NCBI GenBank assembly: GCA_017983675.1
Contig: JAGOAZ010000007.1
Span: forward strand, 1-64,000
Length of the DNA: 64,000 nucleotides
Direction of reading: 5' to 3'
DNA from: Fluviicola sp.
GTDB lineage: Bacteria > Bacteroidota > Bacteroidia > Flavobacteriales_D > Crocinitomicaceae
In this document: one piece after another, positions 1 to 8,590 of the stretch
Numbering within the stretch: the stretch's first letter is position 1
Layout of the letters: every line of letters begins with the position of its first letter
Made by a program: the position numbers and the translations under genes
Notes under the pieces: model-generated
Seen by the model: the letters and a program-made list of their open reading frames with translations, nothing else
Told to the model about the DNA's origin: nothing
The model's database searches: none

Positions 1-14
1 TCCCCAACTTTCAT
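1..14 (-). CDS. Possible first codons of the next gene in the glycan operon (cut by window edge)
   Basis: On the minus strand an ATG at 14 directly follows the TAA of the methyltransferase gene, in the same TAAATG arrangement that joins the two genes at 774-779. Only four full codons (M-K-V-G) are visible, so no function can be given. The call rests on the repeated junction geometry of this tightly packed operon. Confidence 0.35.
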
Positions 15-776
15 TTACTTATCTTTTGGAAATAGTTCCTCAAATCTTTCGATACTGATGAGGTTTAGTTGTTGCTTGCGGTCGGCATCAAATACAGCAA
101 ATTCATAAAAAGGATTCGCAATTTTCTCTGGTTGAACAAAATTCATCGATTTGGATAAGATCCCAACTCCCCAATCAGTATCGATACAACAACCAGAAAT
201 ACCTGTAATTTCAAGTGCTTTCACAAAACCCTTCCAAGTAGTTCCATTCCACGTATTCATTGCAGGCGAAATTTCATAAGCATATGTTTCGCGCGCATGC
301 CATTCGGTAGGAGGATTACAGTCATGCAAAATAATAAAGCCGTTTGGCTGAATGAAATCTAATGAATTTAAAATGTCTTTGTAAACTTGCTCGGCAGTAT
401 GCAATCCATCAATAAAAATCACATCAAACAAAAGGTTTTTGTCGCATATTTTTCCTGTTTTAAGTTGCTCAAAAAAAGCATCACTTGTCAGTTTGAAGTC
501 AACCGGATTTGCTTCAAATTCAATTCCTGGGTCGACACTGTATTTTTGTCCTGCACAAATATGATTAAAATTATCAGCAGGATTCCGCACACCGATTTCA
601 AGGTAAACCGAATTTTCTTTTTTTGTAGATTGAATGACTCGGTTAATAATTTCTGTGCGAGATAAGGATTTAGTGCGTTCGGTTTCATTTAATGATTTCA
701 CGCGCAAGTGAAAGGAATCCGTTAAAAAACGACCTCCCCAATTGTAATAATTTATTAGTTTTTTGAATGTAATCAT
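15..776 (-). CDS. Class I SAM-dependent methyltransferase of a surface-glycan cluster
   Basis: A 253-residue protein. Residues about 56-65 (SVYLEIGVRN) look like the glycine-poor SAM-binding motif I of the Methyltransf_24 type. The segment DVIFIDGLHTAEQVYKD and the following GFIILHDCNP match the post-II region of the same family, where the Asp/His pair often sits at the active site. Its start codon abuts the stop of the ABC ATPase gene, so it is translated from the same mRNA as the Wzm/Wzt-like exporter. That context suggests methylation of a sugar or of a polysaccharide end before or during export, which is inference. The substrate cannot be read from the sequence. Confidence 0.75.
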   Translation of the reverse strand: MITFKKLINYYNWGGRFLTDSFHLRVKSLNETERTKSLSRTEIINRVIQSTKKENSVYLEIGVRNPADNFNHICAGQKYSVDPGIEFEANPVDFKLTSDAFFEQLKTGKICDKNLLFDVIFIDGLHTAEQVYKDILNSLDFIQPNGFIILHDCNPPTEWHARETYAYEISPAMNTWNGTTWKGFVKALEITGISGCCIDTDWGVGILSKSMNFVQPEKIANPFYEFAVFDADRKQQLNLISIERFEELFPKDK

Positions 777-1949
777 TTACTGCCATTTATAATTACCGAA
801 AACAGGACCGTAATTGTAATTTCCATGAACTACCAGCGCTGAAGTTGCATCGGAGATGCTGAATTGACAACAATTATCCAATGTTTCTAAACGCTCAATT
901 CTTGGTTTGTGAATAAAACAACTGATCGAGTAATTGCCTCTTGTCAAGCAATAAGCATCAATTTCTAAACGCATAGTTGCTGCAGTGATTTGTTTTTCAG
1001 CTGCAAAAACAGGACTTCCAAATTGATCGTTTAGTTGGATAAAAACGGAATAGTCATTCGAGTTTGAAACCGTTAATAATTCAAGTGCAACGACTATTGG
1101 CTCTGTAACTGTAAATTCATTACAAATCAAACCCTTTTTATTTGTAAGAGCAATTGATTTTACGGTTGTTTTATCACAAGTAGTATTCGAATTGGTATAA
1201 TGTGATTGTGTTCCATGTGTTTGTTGGTATGCTTGAATGGCAGCGTCACTGTCGCCAATGAAAACTAATTTCCCTTTTTCAAGCACAATTCCTTTTTGAC
1301 ACAATTCTTTTACTGCAGCTAAATTATGGCTGACAAACAAAACCGTTCTTCCTTCACCAGCAATTGATTTCATTTTCCCCAAGCATTTTTGTTGGAAATC
1401 CGCATCGCCAACAGCCAAAACTTCATCAATAATCAGAATTTCTGGTTCTAAATGCGCTGCAACAGAAAATGCCAATCGCACATACATGCCCGAAGAATAA
1501 TGTTTAACCGGTGTGTCAATGAATTGTTCAACTCCTGAAAACGCAACGATTTCATCAAATTTTTGCTTGACTTCCGCACGCGTCATTCCTAAAATTGTTC
1601 CATTTAGAAAAATATTCTCTCGACCAGTTAATTCTGGGTGAAATCCTGTTCCAACTTCTAATAACGATGCAACACGTCCATTGATGCGGATCGTTCCTTC
1701 TGAAGGTTTCGTGATTTGAGACAATAATTTCAACAAGGTACTTTTTCCAGCACCATTTTTTCCAATGATACCAACAACTTCTCCTTTATTTATGGTAAAA
1801 TTGAGGTCGTTTACCGCTAAAAAAGAGGATTTGTTCTTCTTTTTTTGAAAAAATGCCCCCAAAGCTTGACGGAATGAGTCAGCTTTTTTTGTTCCAATTG
1901 TATATCGTTTGGACAATTGTTCTACACTGATTGCGGTCGCCTTTTCCAT
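777..1949 (-). CDS. Polysaccharide ABC exporter ATP-binding protein (Wzt-like)
   Basis: This is the cytoplasmic ATPase that would drive export of a lipid-linked polysaccharide, probably O-antigen, across the inner membrane. Walker A is at residues 63-71 (GKNGAGKST), the ABC signature at 151-155 (YSSGM) and Walker B with its catalytic Glu at about 171-182 (ILIIDEVLAVGD). After the nucleotide-binding domain there is an additional region of about 130 residues (255-390), predicted to be beta-rich. This matches the C-terminal carbohydrate-binding domain of Wzt proteins that recognise a chain-terminating modification. The gene lies 2 bases after the permease gene and abuts the methyltransferase gene. 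In known Wzt systems such a methyltransferase can make the cap that the C-terminal domain reads, so the three may act together. Confidence 0.9.
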   Translation of the reverse strand: MEKATAISVEQLSKRYTIGTKKADSFRQALGAFFQKKKNKSSFLAVNDLNFTINKGEVVGIIGKNGAGKSTLLKLLSQITKPSEGTIRINGRVASLLEVGTGFHPELTGRENIFLNGTILGMTRAEVKQKFDEIVAFSGVEQFIDTPVKHYSSGMYVRLAFSVAAHLEPEILIIDEVLAVGDADFQQKCLGKMKSIAGEGRTVLFVSHNLAAVKELCQKGIVLEKGKLVFIGDSDAAIQAYQQTHGTQSHYTNSNTTCDKTTVKSIALTNKKGLICNEFTVTEPIVVALELLTVSNSNDYSVFIQLNDQFGSPVFAAEKQITAATMRLEIDAYCLTRGNYSISCFIHKPRIERLETLDNCCQFSISDATSALVVHGNYNYGPVFGNYKWQ

Positions 1950-1951
1950 CC

Positions 1952-2776
1952 TTAAACTAAATCAGCCATTTCATCTTCAATGCGTTTGAAGAAAAGTAAA
2001 CTACTAACAAATAAAACAACGACAGTGATAATCGTAATCAAAAGAAATTCATTCGGTGGAGTACCACCAAACAAACTCCAACGAAAACCTTGTACAATTC
2101 CCGCCATTGGATTTAAATAATACAGACTGGCCGCCCATTTTGGGAGGTGAATAGTTGCATATTCAGCTGGATAAGCAATGGGAGTAAGGTATAATCCAAT
2201 TTGAACAAGAAATGGTACGACATGTTGAAAATCGCGGTAGCGAACAGTAAGTGCGCTCAACCAAATCCCCATTCCCAACGCCGCCAGTATTCCTAACAAG
2301 AGAAACAAAGGAGCGAAAACCATATTCATAGTGGGCGAAATGCCAAAATAAATCATAAGAATGACCAATAAAAGCAAGGTAATACTGAAATCAATAAGTC
2401 CAACTAATGCTTTGGAAAAAGGAATGATGATACGTGGAAAATAAATTTTCTTGATCATGTCTTGACTGCTAATAATCGAAGAACCAGCATTGGTCATAAC
2501 GTATGAAAAATAGGTCCAAATACTCATTCCAGCCAAAGTGAACAAGAGGTGAGGAACGGGTGTTTTCACAGCAATGAATGTACCGAAAACTAAGGTCAAG
2601 ATGAGCAACGTAATAACGGGCTGTAATAAAGCCCAAAGCAAACCAATAGTTGTTTGAGCATAACGTACCCGAAAATCTCTCCACGCTAAGGTGAAAAACA
2701 AATCCTTGTAACGAATTAGCTCGCTAAAATCCGGGAAAAGTTTTTTCTTGTTGGAGACGATAATTTTTTCTGACAT
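1952..2776 (-). CDS. Polysaccharide ABC exporter permease (Wzm-like)
   Basis: A 274-residue integral membrane protein of the ABC-2 type. After a cytoplasmic N terminus (DLFFTLAWRDFRVRYAQTTIG, the usual coupling-helix region of Wzm/TagG permeases) come six hydrophobic segments. The family motif LNPMAGIVQGFRW is near the C terminus. It pairs with the ATPase that starts 2 bases downstream of its stop. The start at 2776 is supported by a -7 promoter element at 2802-2809. A 47-base gap separates it from the acyltransferase gene upstream, so this is probably the first gene of its own transcript with the ATPase and methyltransferase. Confidence 0.9.
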   Translation of the reverse strand: MSEKIIVSNKKKLFPDFSELIRYKDLFFTLAWRDFRVRYAQTTIGLLWALLQPVITLLILTLVFGTFIAVKTPVPHLLFTLAGMSIWTYFSYVMTNAGSSIISSQDMIKKIYFPRIIIPFSKALVGLIDFSITLLLLVILMIYFGISPTMNMVFAPLFLLLGILAALGMGIWLSALTVRYRDFQHVVPFLVQIGLYLTPIAYPAEYATIHLPKWAASLYYLNPMAGIVQGFRWSLFGGTPPNEFLLITIITVVVLFVSSLLFFKRIEDEMADLV

Positions 2777-2801
2777 CCTCTTAGATTACCAATAGTAACT
2801 A

Positions 2802-2809
2802 CAAATTTA
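2802..2809 (-). promoter_or_regulatory. -7 promoter element for the Wzm/Wzt genes
   Basis: The minus strand reads TAAATTTG, an exact match to the Bacteroidota sigma-A -7 consensus TAnnTTTG, 25 bases upstream of the permease ATG. No clear TTG at -33 was found. Confidence 0.55.
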
Positions 2810-2823
2810 GTGTAAATAATTAA

Positions 2824-3933
2824 CTATTTAAAGTTCTCTTTTAATTTCAAAAAGTGTTTTTCAATAACCTGATAACTCAAGTAGGCTAGTCCAATTACAA
2901 CGAGTAAACTGATTATTGGATCAATTACCATTACTTTTGAGAAAGAGTCTGAAACACCAATGATTTTTGCGGTTTTTAAAACAATCAATATTCCTACAAA
3001 TTGCAAGCAGTACATGCCGTAGGTGTATTTGCCTAATGAAGATATTCGTTTCAGATTTGAAAATTTGAAAAAGGAATGGTTAGCGAATGTTTGCTCCAAA
3101 ATAATGAACCCACCAATGAAACTAAAAACTGTTCTATCGATTAGACGGAAGTTGGGTGCAAACGCACCCAAATCATCTCTGAAAAAGAACAACAGTATCG
3201 CTAAGGAGTAAACACTATAAATGAATGTTGCAGACAACCGTTCAATGTAACTGATAAAGGTTTTTTTTGAGAAAACTAGCCAAGCAATCAAAGCACCAAT
3301 CGACAAATCACCAATACACGACAAAGTGTGGAATTCAATAGCATTATAATTGGCATTGTAAACGCGAAAAACAATACTTGAAACAATGAAAAAACTTGGT
3401 ATAACCCAAAACTTTTTTATTGGTGTAAAATATAGAAATATCGGCCAAATCAAATAGAATTGTTCTTCAATGGCAATACTCCAAAGCGCTCCAAGTATTG
3501 ATGCATCCGGCAAACCGTTTTTTATGATGTCAAAATTGCTCCAAAAACTTATGTAATAATAAATGTTTGCAGTTTCAGAACTCATTTCCCCTGTGAAGGA
3601 TTTTAGAATAGGATACCCAAAAAAACCGATTACCAAACAGATGAAATAAAGTGGCCAAATGCGTAAAATCCGTCGCATCCAGAAATTAAAGACATGAATA
3701 TTTCCTTTTTCGTTTTTTTCTTTTAATGCCAAGTAAGTAATTAAAAATCCACTCAATACAAAAAAGAAATAAACTCCAATATTACCATTGTTAAAGGTTT
3801 CAATTTTAATTGCGTTGTAAATTGCCGATTTTTTAATTGCGGATGAATCTGTATGAAAAGAATGAAATAAAAAAACGGATAGAAAACAGATAAACCGAAA
3901 TCCATCAAGATTTTTGAAATAGTTTATTTTCAT
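2824..3933 (-). CDS. Acyltransferase family 3 (OafA/NodX-like) membrane protein
   Basis: A 369-residue protein with about ten hydrophobic helices. Its N terminus (YFKNLDGFRFICFLSVFLFH) has the family pattern of a leading Leu-Asp-Gly followed by a helix ending in the conserved His. The segment GVYFFFVLSGFLITYL is the hallmark second helix of Acyl_transf_3 proteins, and WSIAIEEQFYLIWP is the third conserved block. These enzymes move acetyl or other acyl groups onto exported sugars. Its position in the glycan cluster, one base after the upstream membrane protein gene, fits O-acetylation of the same polysaccharide. The acyl donor and the acceptor are unknown. Confidence 0.88.
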   Translation of the reverse strand: MKINYFKNLDGFRFICFLSVFLFHSFHTDSSAIKKSAIYNAIKIETFNNGNIGVYFFFVLSGFLITYLALKEKNEKGNIHVFNFWMRRILRIWPLYFICLVIGFFGYPILKSFTGEMSSETANIYYYISFWSNFDIIKNGLPDASILGALWSIAIEEQFYLIWPIFLYFTPIKKFWVIPSFFIVSSIVFRVYNANYNAIEFHTLSCIGDLSIGALIAWLVFSKKTFISYIERLSATFIYSVYSLAILLFFFRDDLGAFAPNFRLIDRTVFSFIGGFIILEQTFANHSFFKFSNLKRISSLGKYTYGMYCLQFVGILIVLKTAKIIGVSDSFSKVMVIDPIISLLVVIGLAYLSYQVIEKHFLKLKENFK

Positions 3934-3934
3934 A

Positions 3935-5269
3935 TTAAACTTTTTTATTTTCAGTTCTTTGACTAAAAAGAATGAGTAGTAAAAACACTAAAATACCAGC
4001 TTTCATTCTTACCAAAACTCCAAATAAACCAGAAGTAATTCCGATAAAGAAGGCCATCAATAGCACAAAAACAAGGGAGAAAACAACCAGATTATTTTGA
4101 GTGATGGTAACTTTTCGACGTGTCATTAATTGACGTATATATTGAAAAAACAATCCTAAGAAAAGTAAGTTTTCAATTCCATTTAACAGCATCAACGGAT
4201 TGCTGGCTTCCCAAATAAATGGCTTGAAAAAAGTTGTCATTATGGCAGCAGGAGCAGATTTCATTAATCCAATTAATGAGAAATCGATTTCACCAATATC
4301 ATATCTTTTACCCGTGTAAATAGCATTTGATTGAAAATCTTTTTGTGTGATAGCGGCTGTTTTTAATAACTCATCTGGCGATAATTCTCCCAATTGTTGT
4401 GCGTTTGAAAAATACCAGATCAGTAAACCGCCTGCAATAAAAAGGAACAGTAAACGACCGATTATGTTCATTATTTTGCGTTCTCCAGTATATTTTTTGA
4501 AAATAAACAATGCAAGAAAAGCAACTAATAACGCAAGAAAAACAAAAGAGCGGGTATGTAACAAAAAATAGGCTGCACTTAAAATCAAGAAAAAAGTAAT
4601 GCCAAATTGCCTGAACTTTTGTTGACTAAATCGAACAAATCCCATTGTTCCAAGCAATGATGCACAGTATACAATGGTATCTTTCATGAGTGAACCACAC
4701 CAGAATCCGACGGATGGAATGAATAATGTAGCTAGTGCTATTTGGTTAGTTTTTATCGCAAAAAGTTGACTGGTAAAACGAAAAAATCGCCAAGAAATCC
4801 AACTAGAAATTAGTCCAAAAATCAGATTTAACGCCAAGTAACTCTCAAAAGTAAAAAAGGAAAACACACTCGCAACTTTTGAAACAAACCACGAATTTGG
4901 GTCGCGGTAAATCCACATAGGTGGCTTACCAACTGTAGCGACAGAGTAATAATTAGGCGCATAAATATTACTTTCATTATGATTCGAAAATAGTTCCGTA
5001 AAATAGGCTTGTGGGGAATGATAAAATAAGCGATTCAATTTTACAGCTCCTTCCCAGTACGCAGTTGTATCACCACCACCATAATACAACAAATACGTTA
5101 CTCCAAATGCTGTAGAGAAGAAAACTTTCCAGTAAAAATGAGGTAAATAATAGTTGAAAAGTGGGTTTTCTGTGTTGCGCGCTCGAATTATGTGTGCAAC
5201 AATTGCTGCAATCAATAAATAACACAAAAAAACAGCAATAGCATAGACACTAAAAAAAGTTTGACTCAT
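3935..5269 (-). CDS. Multi-spanning membrane protein of the glycan cluster, function unknown
   Basis: A 444-residue, very hydrophobic protein with roughly ten transmembrane segments. A large non-cytoplasmic loop follows the second helix and contains GGGDTTAYWEGA and YHSPQAYFTELF. It shares this layout with the protein at 50443-51882: a D-rich loop, then YxSPxAY, then PSxxFWxxxLxK. The two therefore belong to one family. Topology and context resemble polysaccharide polymerases or membrane glycosyltransferases, but no diagnostic motif is visible and no enzyme function is assigned. It is translationally coupled to rlmH by a TAATG overlap. Confidence 0.7.
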   Translation of the reverse strand: MSQTFFSVYAIAVFLCYLLIAAIVAHIIRARNTENPLFNYYLPHFYWKVFFSTAFGVTYLLYYGGGDTTAYWEGAVKLNRLFYHSPQAYFTELFSNHNESNIYAPNYYSVATVGKPPMWIYRDPNSWFVSKVASVFSFFTFESYLALNLIFGLISSWISWRFFRFTSQLFAIKTNQIALATLFIPSVGFWCGSLMKDTIVYCASLLGTMGFVRFSQQKFRQFGITFFLILSAAYFLLHTRSFVFLALLVAFLALFIFKKYTGERKIMNIIGRLLFLFIAGGLLIWYFSNAQQLGELSPDELLKTAAITQKDFQSNAIYTGKRYDIGEIDFSLIGLMKSAPAAIMTTFFKPFIWEASNPLMLLNGIENLLFLGLFFQYIRQLMTRRKVTITQNNLVVFSLVFVLLMAFFIGITSGLFGVLVRMKAGILVFLLLILFSQRTENKKV

Positions 5270-5742
5270 TATTGGTGATGATAAGGTTCTCCTTTTAGGA
5301 TGGTTAATGCTCGGTACAATTGTTCGATAAAAAACAAACGAATCATTTGGTGTGAAAAAGTCATTTTTGATAACGAAATTTTTCCTGTAGCGCGCTGGTA
5401 AATTTCGGGACTAAATCCGTAAGGACCACCCACTAAAAAAAACACTTGTTTGCCGCCTCTGTTGAATTGTTCTTGAATAAAAACGGAAAAACCAATCGAA
5501 TCAAATTGTTTACCACCTTCGTCAAGCAAGAAAACGGTATCTGTTCCGCCAATTTTCTCTAAAAACTGACTACCTTCTTTTTGCTTAATTTGCGCCTCAT
5601 TCAAACTTTTTGCGTTTTTAATATCAGGTAAAACGTGCATGTCAAACGAAACATAATGCGATAGACGCTTCATGTATTCGAGTTCGCCCTCCTCTAAAAA
5701 GCGTTTTCCTGTTTTTCCAATGCAAAGTAATGTGATCCGCAT
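5269..5742 (-). CDS. rlmH: 23S rRNA (pseudouridine-1915-N3)-methyltransferase RlmH
   Basis: RlmH is a SPOUT-class methyltransferase that modifies helix 69 of 23S rRNA on assembled 70S ribosomes. The 157-residue product begins MRITLLCIGKT and carries the conserved stretches DEGGKQFDS (about 90-98) and FLVGGPYGFS (about 117-126), which form the trefoil-knot SAM site. The C terminus has MTFSHQMIRLFFIEQLYRA and ends with the conserved YHH. The start at 5742 is chosen over an in-frame ATG 57 bases upstream because family members are 155-159 residues and begin with this MxI motif. It is a housekeeping gene inside a glycan operon, 10 bases after one membrane-protein gene and overlapping the next. 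Confidence 0.95.
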   Translation of the reverse strand: MRITLLCIGKTGKRFLEEGELEYMKRLSHYVSFDMHVLPDIKNAKSLNEAQIKQKEGSQFLEKIGGTDTVFLLDEGGKQFDSIGFSVFIQEQFNRGGKQVFFLVGGPYGFSPEIYQRATGKISLSKMTFSHQMIRLFFIEQLYRALTILKGEPYHHQ

Positions 5743-5752
5743 AACAACGAAA

Positions 5753-7168
5753 TTACAAAAAACTTTGCGAACGTTTTTGTTTTCTCCATGAAACAGCAAG
5801 TAAATAGTAGGAAAGAATTATTGCAGGAACCAAATATCGTTCTTCGTTTAATCGTTGAATAAAGAAGAGGTAAAACCAATAACTCATAATTCCGAAAGCA
5901 ATGAACTGTTCTGTTTTTTGTACCTTGATTAGTTGAAAAAATACATTTATAGAACTGATTGTAATGAGAAGTAAACAGCAGATTTTTAGGACAACAGTTA
6001 CCCACAAATCACGCAAGCTTGTATGGAAAAAGTACTGATTCAAATGACTTGAAAAACTGATTTGCAACAAACTTTTTATTGGTGTGATTACATAATACAT
6101 GCCACGATTTTCTTGCATGAGCACCTGACGAAGTTGCTCAATCTTTTGTTGCAATTTGATCTCGTTGAGTGAAGGTGTTAGTTGTGTCTTTTTTGTTATT
6201 TTATCGTGTACGTCAACGTTTATTTGCTGATACGAATTTAAGAGTTGATACAATTGTTCACCTGAAAGTGGTACTGCGCGTTGTTGGATGTAGCGATAAA
6301 CTGTTGCTCTGTTGATTGGTTTATTTTGCCAACAAGGATCAATCAGACGATGAAATTGCTCGGAATCATACTCCCAAACACGAAATAGTTGACTGAATTC
6401 TTGGTGAAGTGGACGATATAAACTACCATTGGTTTCGTGATATATTGGATGTAAATCAAACCAAGAACCCGTATAATTGTTTTTTCTGATTTCCCAAGAA
6501 ACAACAGAAGTTATTCCTATAAGGATGAATACCAAATGACGCAGTGCAAACCTTTTCCAAGTTTTTATTTGTTGATAAAACAGGTAACAAACAATTGGTA
6601 AAAAGAGTAGTAGCAAAATAGGACGAAACAAATAAAGAATACATAGAAAAACAACCATAGCTGTTAGCGTTGACGCTGAATTTTTTCGAGTGAAAATGAA
6701 AATGCCAATGATAACTAATGATCCACTGATTGATTCCGTTAATTGATAACTCAAATAACCCCAAAAACAAGGGAAACTAACGAATAGTATTGAAAATAAC
6801 AATGCGTTCTTCAGTGATGTTTTTTGAAGCAAACGAGAGAAGAACAAATTACTTGCGATTAAATGCAATAAAAAGGCAAAAAGAAAAAATACAATTGCTC
6901 GATGCTCCGAACTGATTTTGTATGAGATCGCGTGAAAAAAACCAAGTAATGGTGGTCGTTGAACGTATGCAGAATTTCCAATTGAATTATCGTGCCAAAT
7001 GCCTTTTTCTATCCAATTGATGCCTGGTGCATAATACGAAGCGTCGTCTGCACTTGTATGTAATCCAAATTGATAAGGCGAATTATAATGTTCTATACAT
7101 TGAACGGATATTACTTGAATGAAAGCAATAATAACTATAATAATGCGCCATTTGGTTACTTTACTCAT
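5753..7168 (-). CDS. Multi-spanning membrane protein, possible GT-C-type glycosyltransferase
   Basis: A 471-residue protein with a first helix at residues 8-25. A periplasmic loop follows, bearing SADDASYYAPGINWIEKG and VQRPPLLGFFHAI, then about nine helices. An acidic pair early in the first periplasmic loop, followed by an R/P-rich turn and further helices, resembles GT-C enzymes of the ArnT/PMT type that use polyprenyl-phosphate sugars. Here the pair is Asp-Asp, not in a textbook context. The assignment is tentative. It is the first gene of the leftward run 7168-2824. Its intergenic region (7169-7335) is shared with the divergent DUF4783 gene. Confidence 0.6.
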   Translation of the reverse strand: MSKVTKWRIIIVIIAFIQVISVQCIEHYNSPYQFGLHTSADDASYYAPGINWIEKGIWHDNSIGNSAYVQRPPLLGFFHAISYKISSEHRAIVFFLFAFLLHLIASNLFFSRLLQKTSLKNALLFSILFVSFPCFWGYLSYQLTESISGSLVIIGIFIFTRKNSASTLTAMVVFLCILYLFRPILLLLFLPIVCYLFYQQIKTWKRFALRHLVFILIGITSVVSWEIRKNNYTGSWFDLHPIYHETNGSLYRPLHQEFSQLFRVWEYDSEQFHRLIDPCWQNKPINRATVYRYIQQRAVPLSGEQLYQLLNSYQQINVDVHDKITKKTQLTPSLNEIKLQQKIEQLRQVLMQENRGMYYVITPIKSLLQISFSSHLNQYFFHTSLRDLWVTVVLKICCLLLITISSINVFFQLIKVQKTEQFIAFGIMSYWFYLFFIQRLNEERYLVPAIILSYYLLAVSWRKQKRSQSFL

Positions 7169-7302
7169 TTAATTTTTAGTTGAAATTAAGGATAAAAATA
7201 CAAACACATCCGATTCAAGTTCATGTATATGCACATCGAAACAAACAACAAACAATGTTCATGTTTCTTTTCTCATTTTTCTTTTTTTAGCAACTTAGGC
7301 AT

Positions 7303-7310
7303 TATCTTTG
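7303..7310 (+). promoter_or_regulatory. -7 promoter element for DUF4783-nadC
   Basis: TATCTTTG exactly matches the Bacteroidota consensus TAnnTTTG and lies 25 bases before the ATG at 7336. A T-rich run at about 7281-7288 occupies the -33 area. Confidence 0.6.
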
Positions 7311-7335
7311 TAGCATACAATGCAAAATTTGCACA

Positions 7336-7716
7336 ATGAAATTAGTATTATCCCTTATATATTCCTTGGTTTTGATCTTCAATCCTGTTGCGGAAGTGCC
7401 TTATGCATCAGTTGAATCAGCATTTCAATCGGGTGATGCGAATCGTATTATTGGATATGGAAAGTCGAAATTGTTGCTCAATATTCAAGGGAATCAATCA
7501 GCTTATTCTCCTGCTCAAGCAAACCAAGTATTGAAAGATTTCTTTCAGAAAAAACCTGCATCATCTTTTAAATTCACTTACAAAGGTGTAACGGAAGATG
7601 GTGCAACAGCGATAGGTACATACAATTCAAAAACAGAAAATTTCCGTGTCACAGTCCGTTGGAGTAAAGTTGGAAACGACTATTTCATAGAGAGTATTGC
7701 CATCGAAAAATCCTAA
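7336..7716 (+). CDS. DUF4783 family secreted protein
   Basis: A 126-residue protein with an N-terminal signal-like hydrophobic segment (residues 1-17). A small alpha+beta domain of NTF2-like appearance follows: a helix containing SVESAFQSGDANRIIGYG and four strands ending FIESIAIEKS. This is the pattern of DUF4783, a Bacteroidota family regularly found directly upstream of nadC, as here. No catalytic residues are evident. Its stop lies 10 bases before the nadC start, so the two are almost certainly co-transcribed. Its role is unknown, and the link to NAD synthesis is positional only. Confidence 0.85.
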   Translation: MKLVLSLIYSLVLIFNPVAEVPYASVESAFQSGDANRIIGYGKSKLLLNIQGNQSAYSPAQANQVLKDFFQKKPASSFKFTYKGVTEDGATAIGTYNSKTENFRVTVRWSKVGNDYFIESIAIEKS

Positions 7717-7726
7717 AAAGACTATC

Positions 7727-8587
7727 ATGACTGAAATCGATCAACAAGTAATTCATCACATCGTTTCAAATGCCTTAGCAGAAGATATCGGTGATGGGGA
7801 TCATTCTTCCTTAGCGTGTATTCCAGCAAATGCTATCGGAACAGCACGATTAATAGTAAAAGATACAGGTGTGTTAGCAGGAGTAAGGTTAGCTAAAATA
7901 GTTTGTGCTACAGTTGATGATGCATTGGTTTTTGAAGAATTAATTCCTGATGGCTCAAGTGTTGTGCCGGGTCAAATTGCGTTTACACTTCATGGAAGGG
8001 CTCGTTCTATTCTTGCAGCTGAACGTACCTTGTTGAATTTCATGCAACGGATGTCAGGTATCGCGACTTTAACAGCTGAGTTGGTCGGTTTATTGAAGGG
8101 AACAAAAACGCAATTGTTGGACACACGAAAAACGACTCCAGGTATTCGTTACATGGAAAAGTGGGCTGTACGAATTGGGGGAGGGGTCAATCACCGTTTT
8201 GCTTTGTACGACATGATCATGTTGAAAGATAATCACGTCGATTTTTCTGGTGGTATTGCTCAAGCAATTCAACGCACACAAGATTACTTGAAAGCAACCA
8301 ATCGATCATTAAAAGTTGAAATTGAGGTGCGTAATATAGATGAATTAGACCAGGTGTTAGCTATCGGGCAAGTTGACCGCATCATGTTGGATAATTTCAG
8401 TCCAGCATTGCTCAAAGAGGCAATTACAAGAATCGATGGACGCTACGAAACAGAAGCTTCTGGTGGTATTGTCAAAGAAACGCTCCGAACGTATGCTGAA
8501 ACAGGTGTAGACTTCATTTCTGTTGGTGCTTTGACTCATTCTTACAAAAGTTTAGATTTGAGTTTAAAAGCTACCTTTCAACTGTAA
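7727..8587 (+). CDS. nadC: Nicotinate-nucleotide pyrophosphorylase (carboxylating), quinolinate phosphoribosyltransferase
   Basis: The enzyme makes nicotinate mononucleotide, CO2 and pyrophosphate from quinolinate and PRPP, the last step of de novo NAD synthesis before NadD. The 286-residue product has the NadC order: an N-terminal sandwich with ALAEDIGDGDHSS, then the barrel with ERTLLNFMQRMSGIAT, DTRKTTPGIRYMEKWAV (substrate-binding Arg/Lys), GGGVNHRFALYDMIMLKDNH, EIEVRN, IMLDNFSP and EASGGI. The start is set at the ATG at 7727. A TTG-initiated extension from 7697 would overlap the previous gene and adds residues not typical of the family. Confidence 0.96.
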   Translation: MTEIDQQVIHHIVSNALAEDIGDGDHSSLACIPANAIGTARLIVKDTGVLAGVRLAKIVCATVDDALVFEELIPDGSSVVPGQIAFTLHGRARSILAAERTLLNFMQRMSGIATLTAELVGLLKGTKTQLLDTRKTTPGIRYMEKWAVRIGGGVNHRFALYDMIMLKDNHVDFSGGIAQAIQRTQDYLKATNRSLKVEIEVRNIDELDQVLAIGQVDRIMLDNFSPALLKEAITRIDGRYETEASGGIVKETLRTYAETGVDFISVGALTHSYKSLDLSLKATFQL

Positions 8588-8590
8588 AAC

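Noticed and set aside
5743..5799. Longer RlmH start at 5799
   Set aside because: It would overlap the upstream gene and add 19 residues that family members lack. The product from 5742 has the normal 157 residues.
5694..6005. Open frame of 103 codons on the minus strand
   Set aside because: It is in a shifted frame across the end of the membrane-protein gene and the start of rlmH. Its composition is that of a shadow frame.
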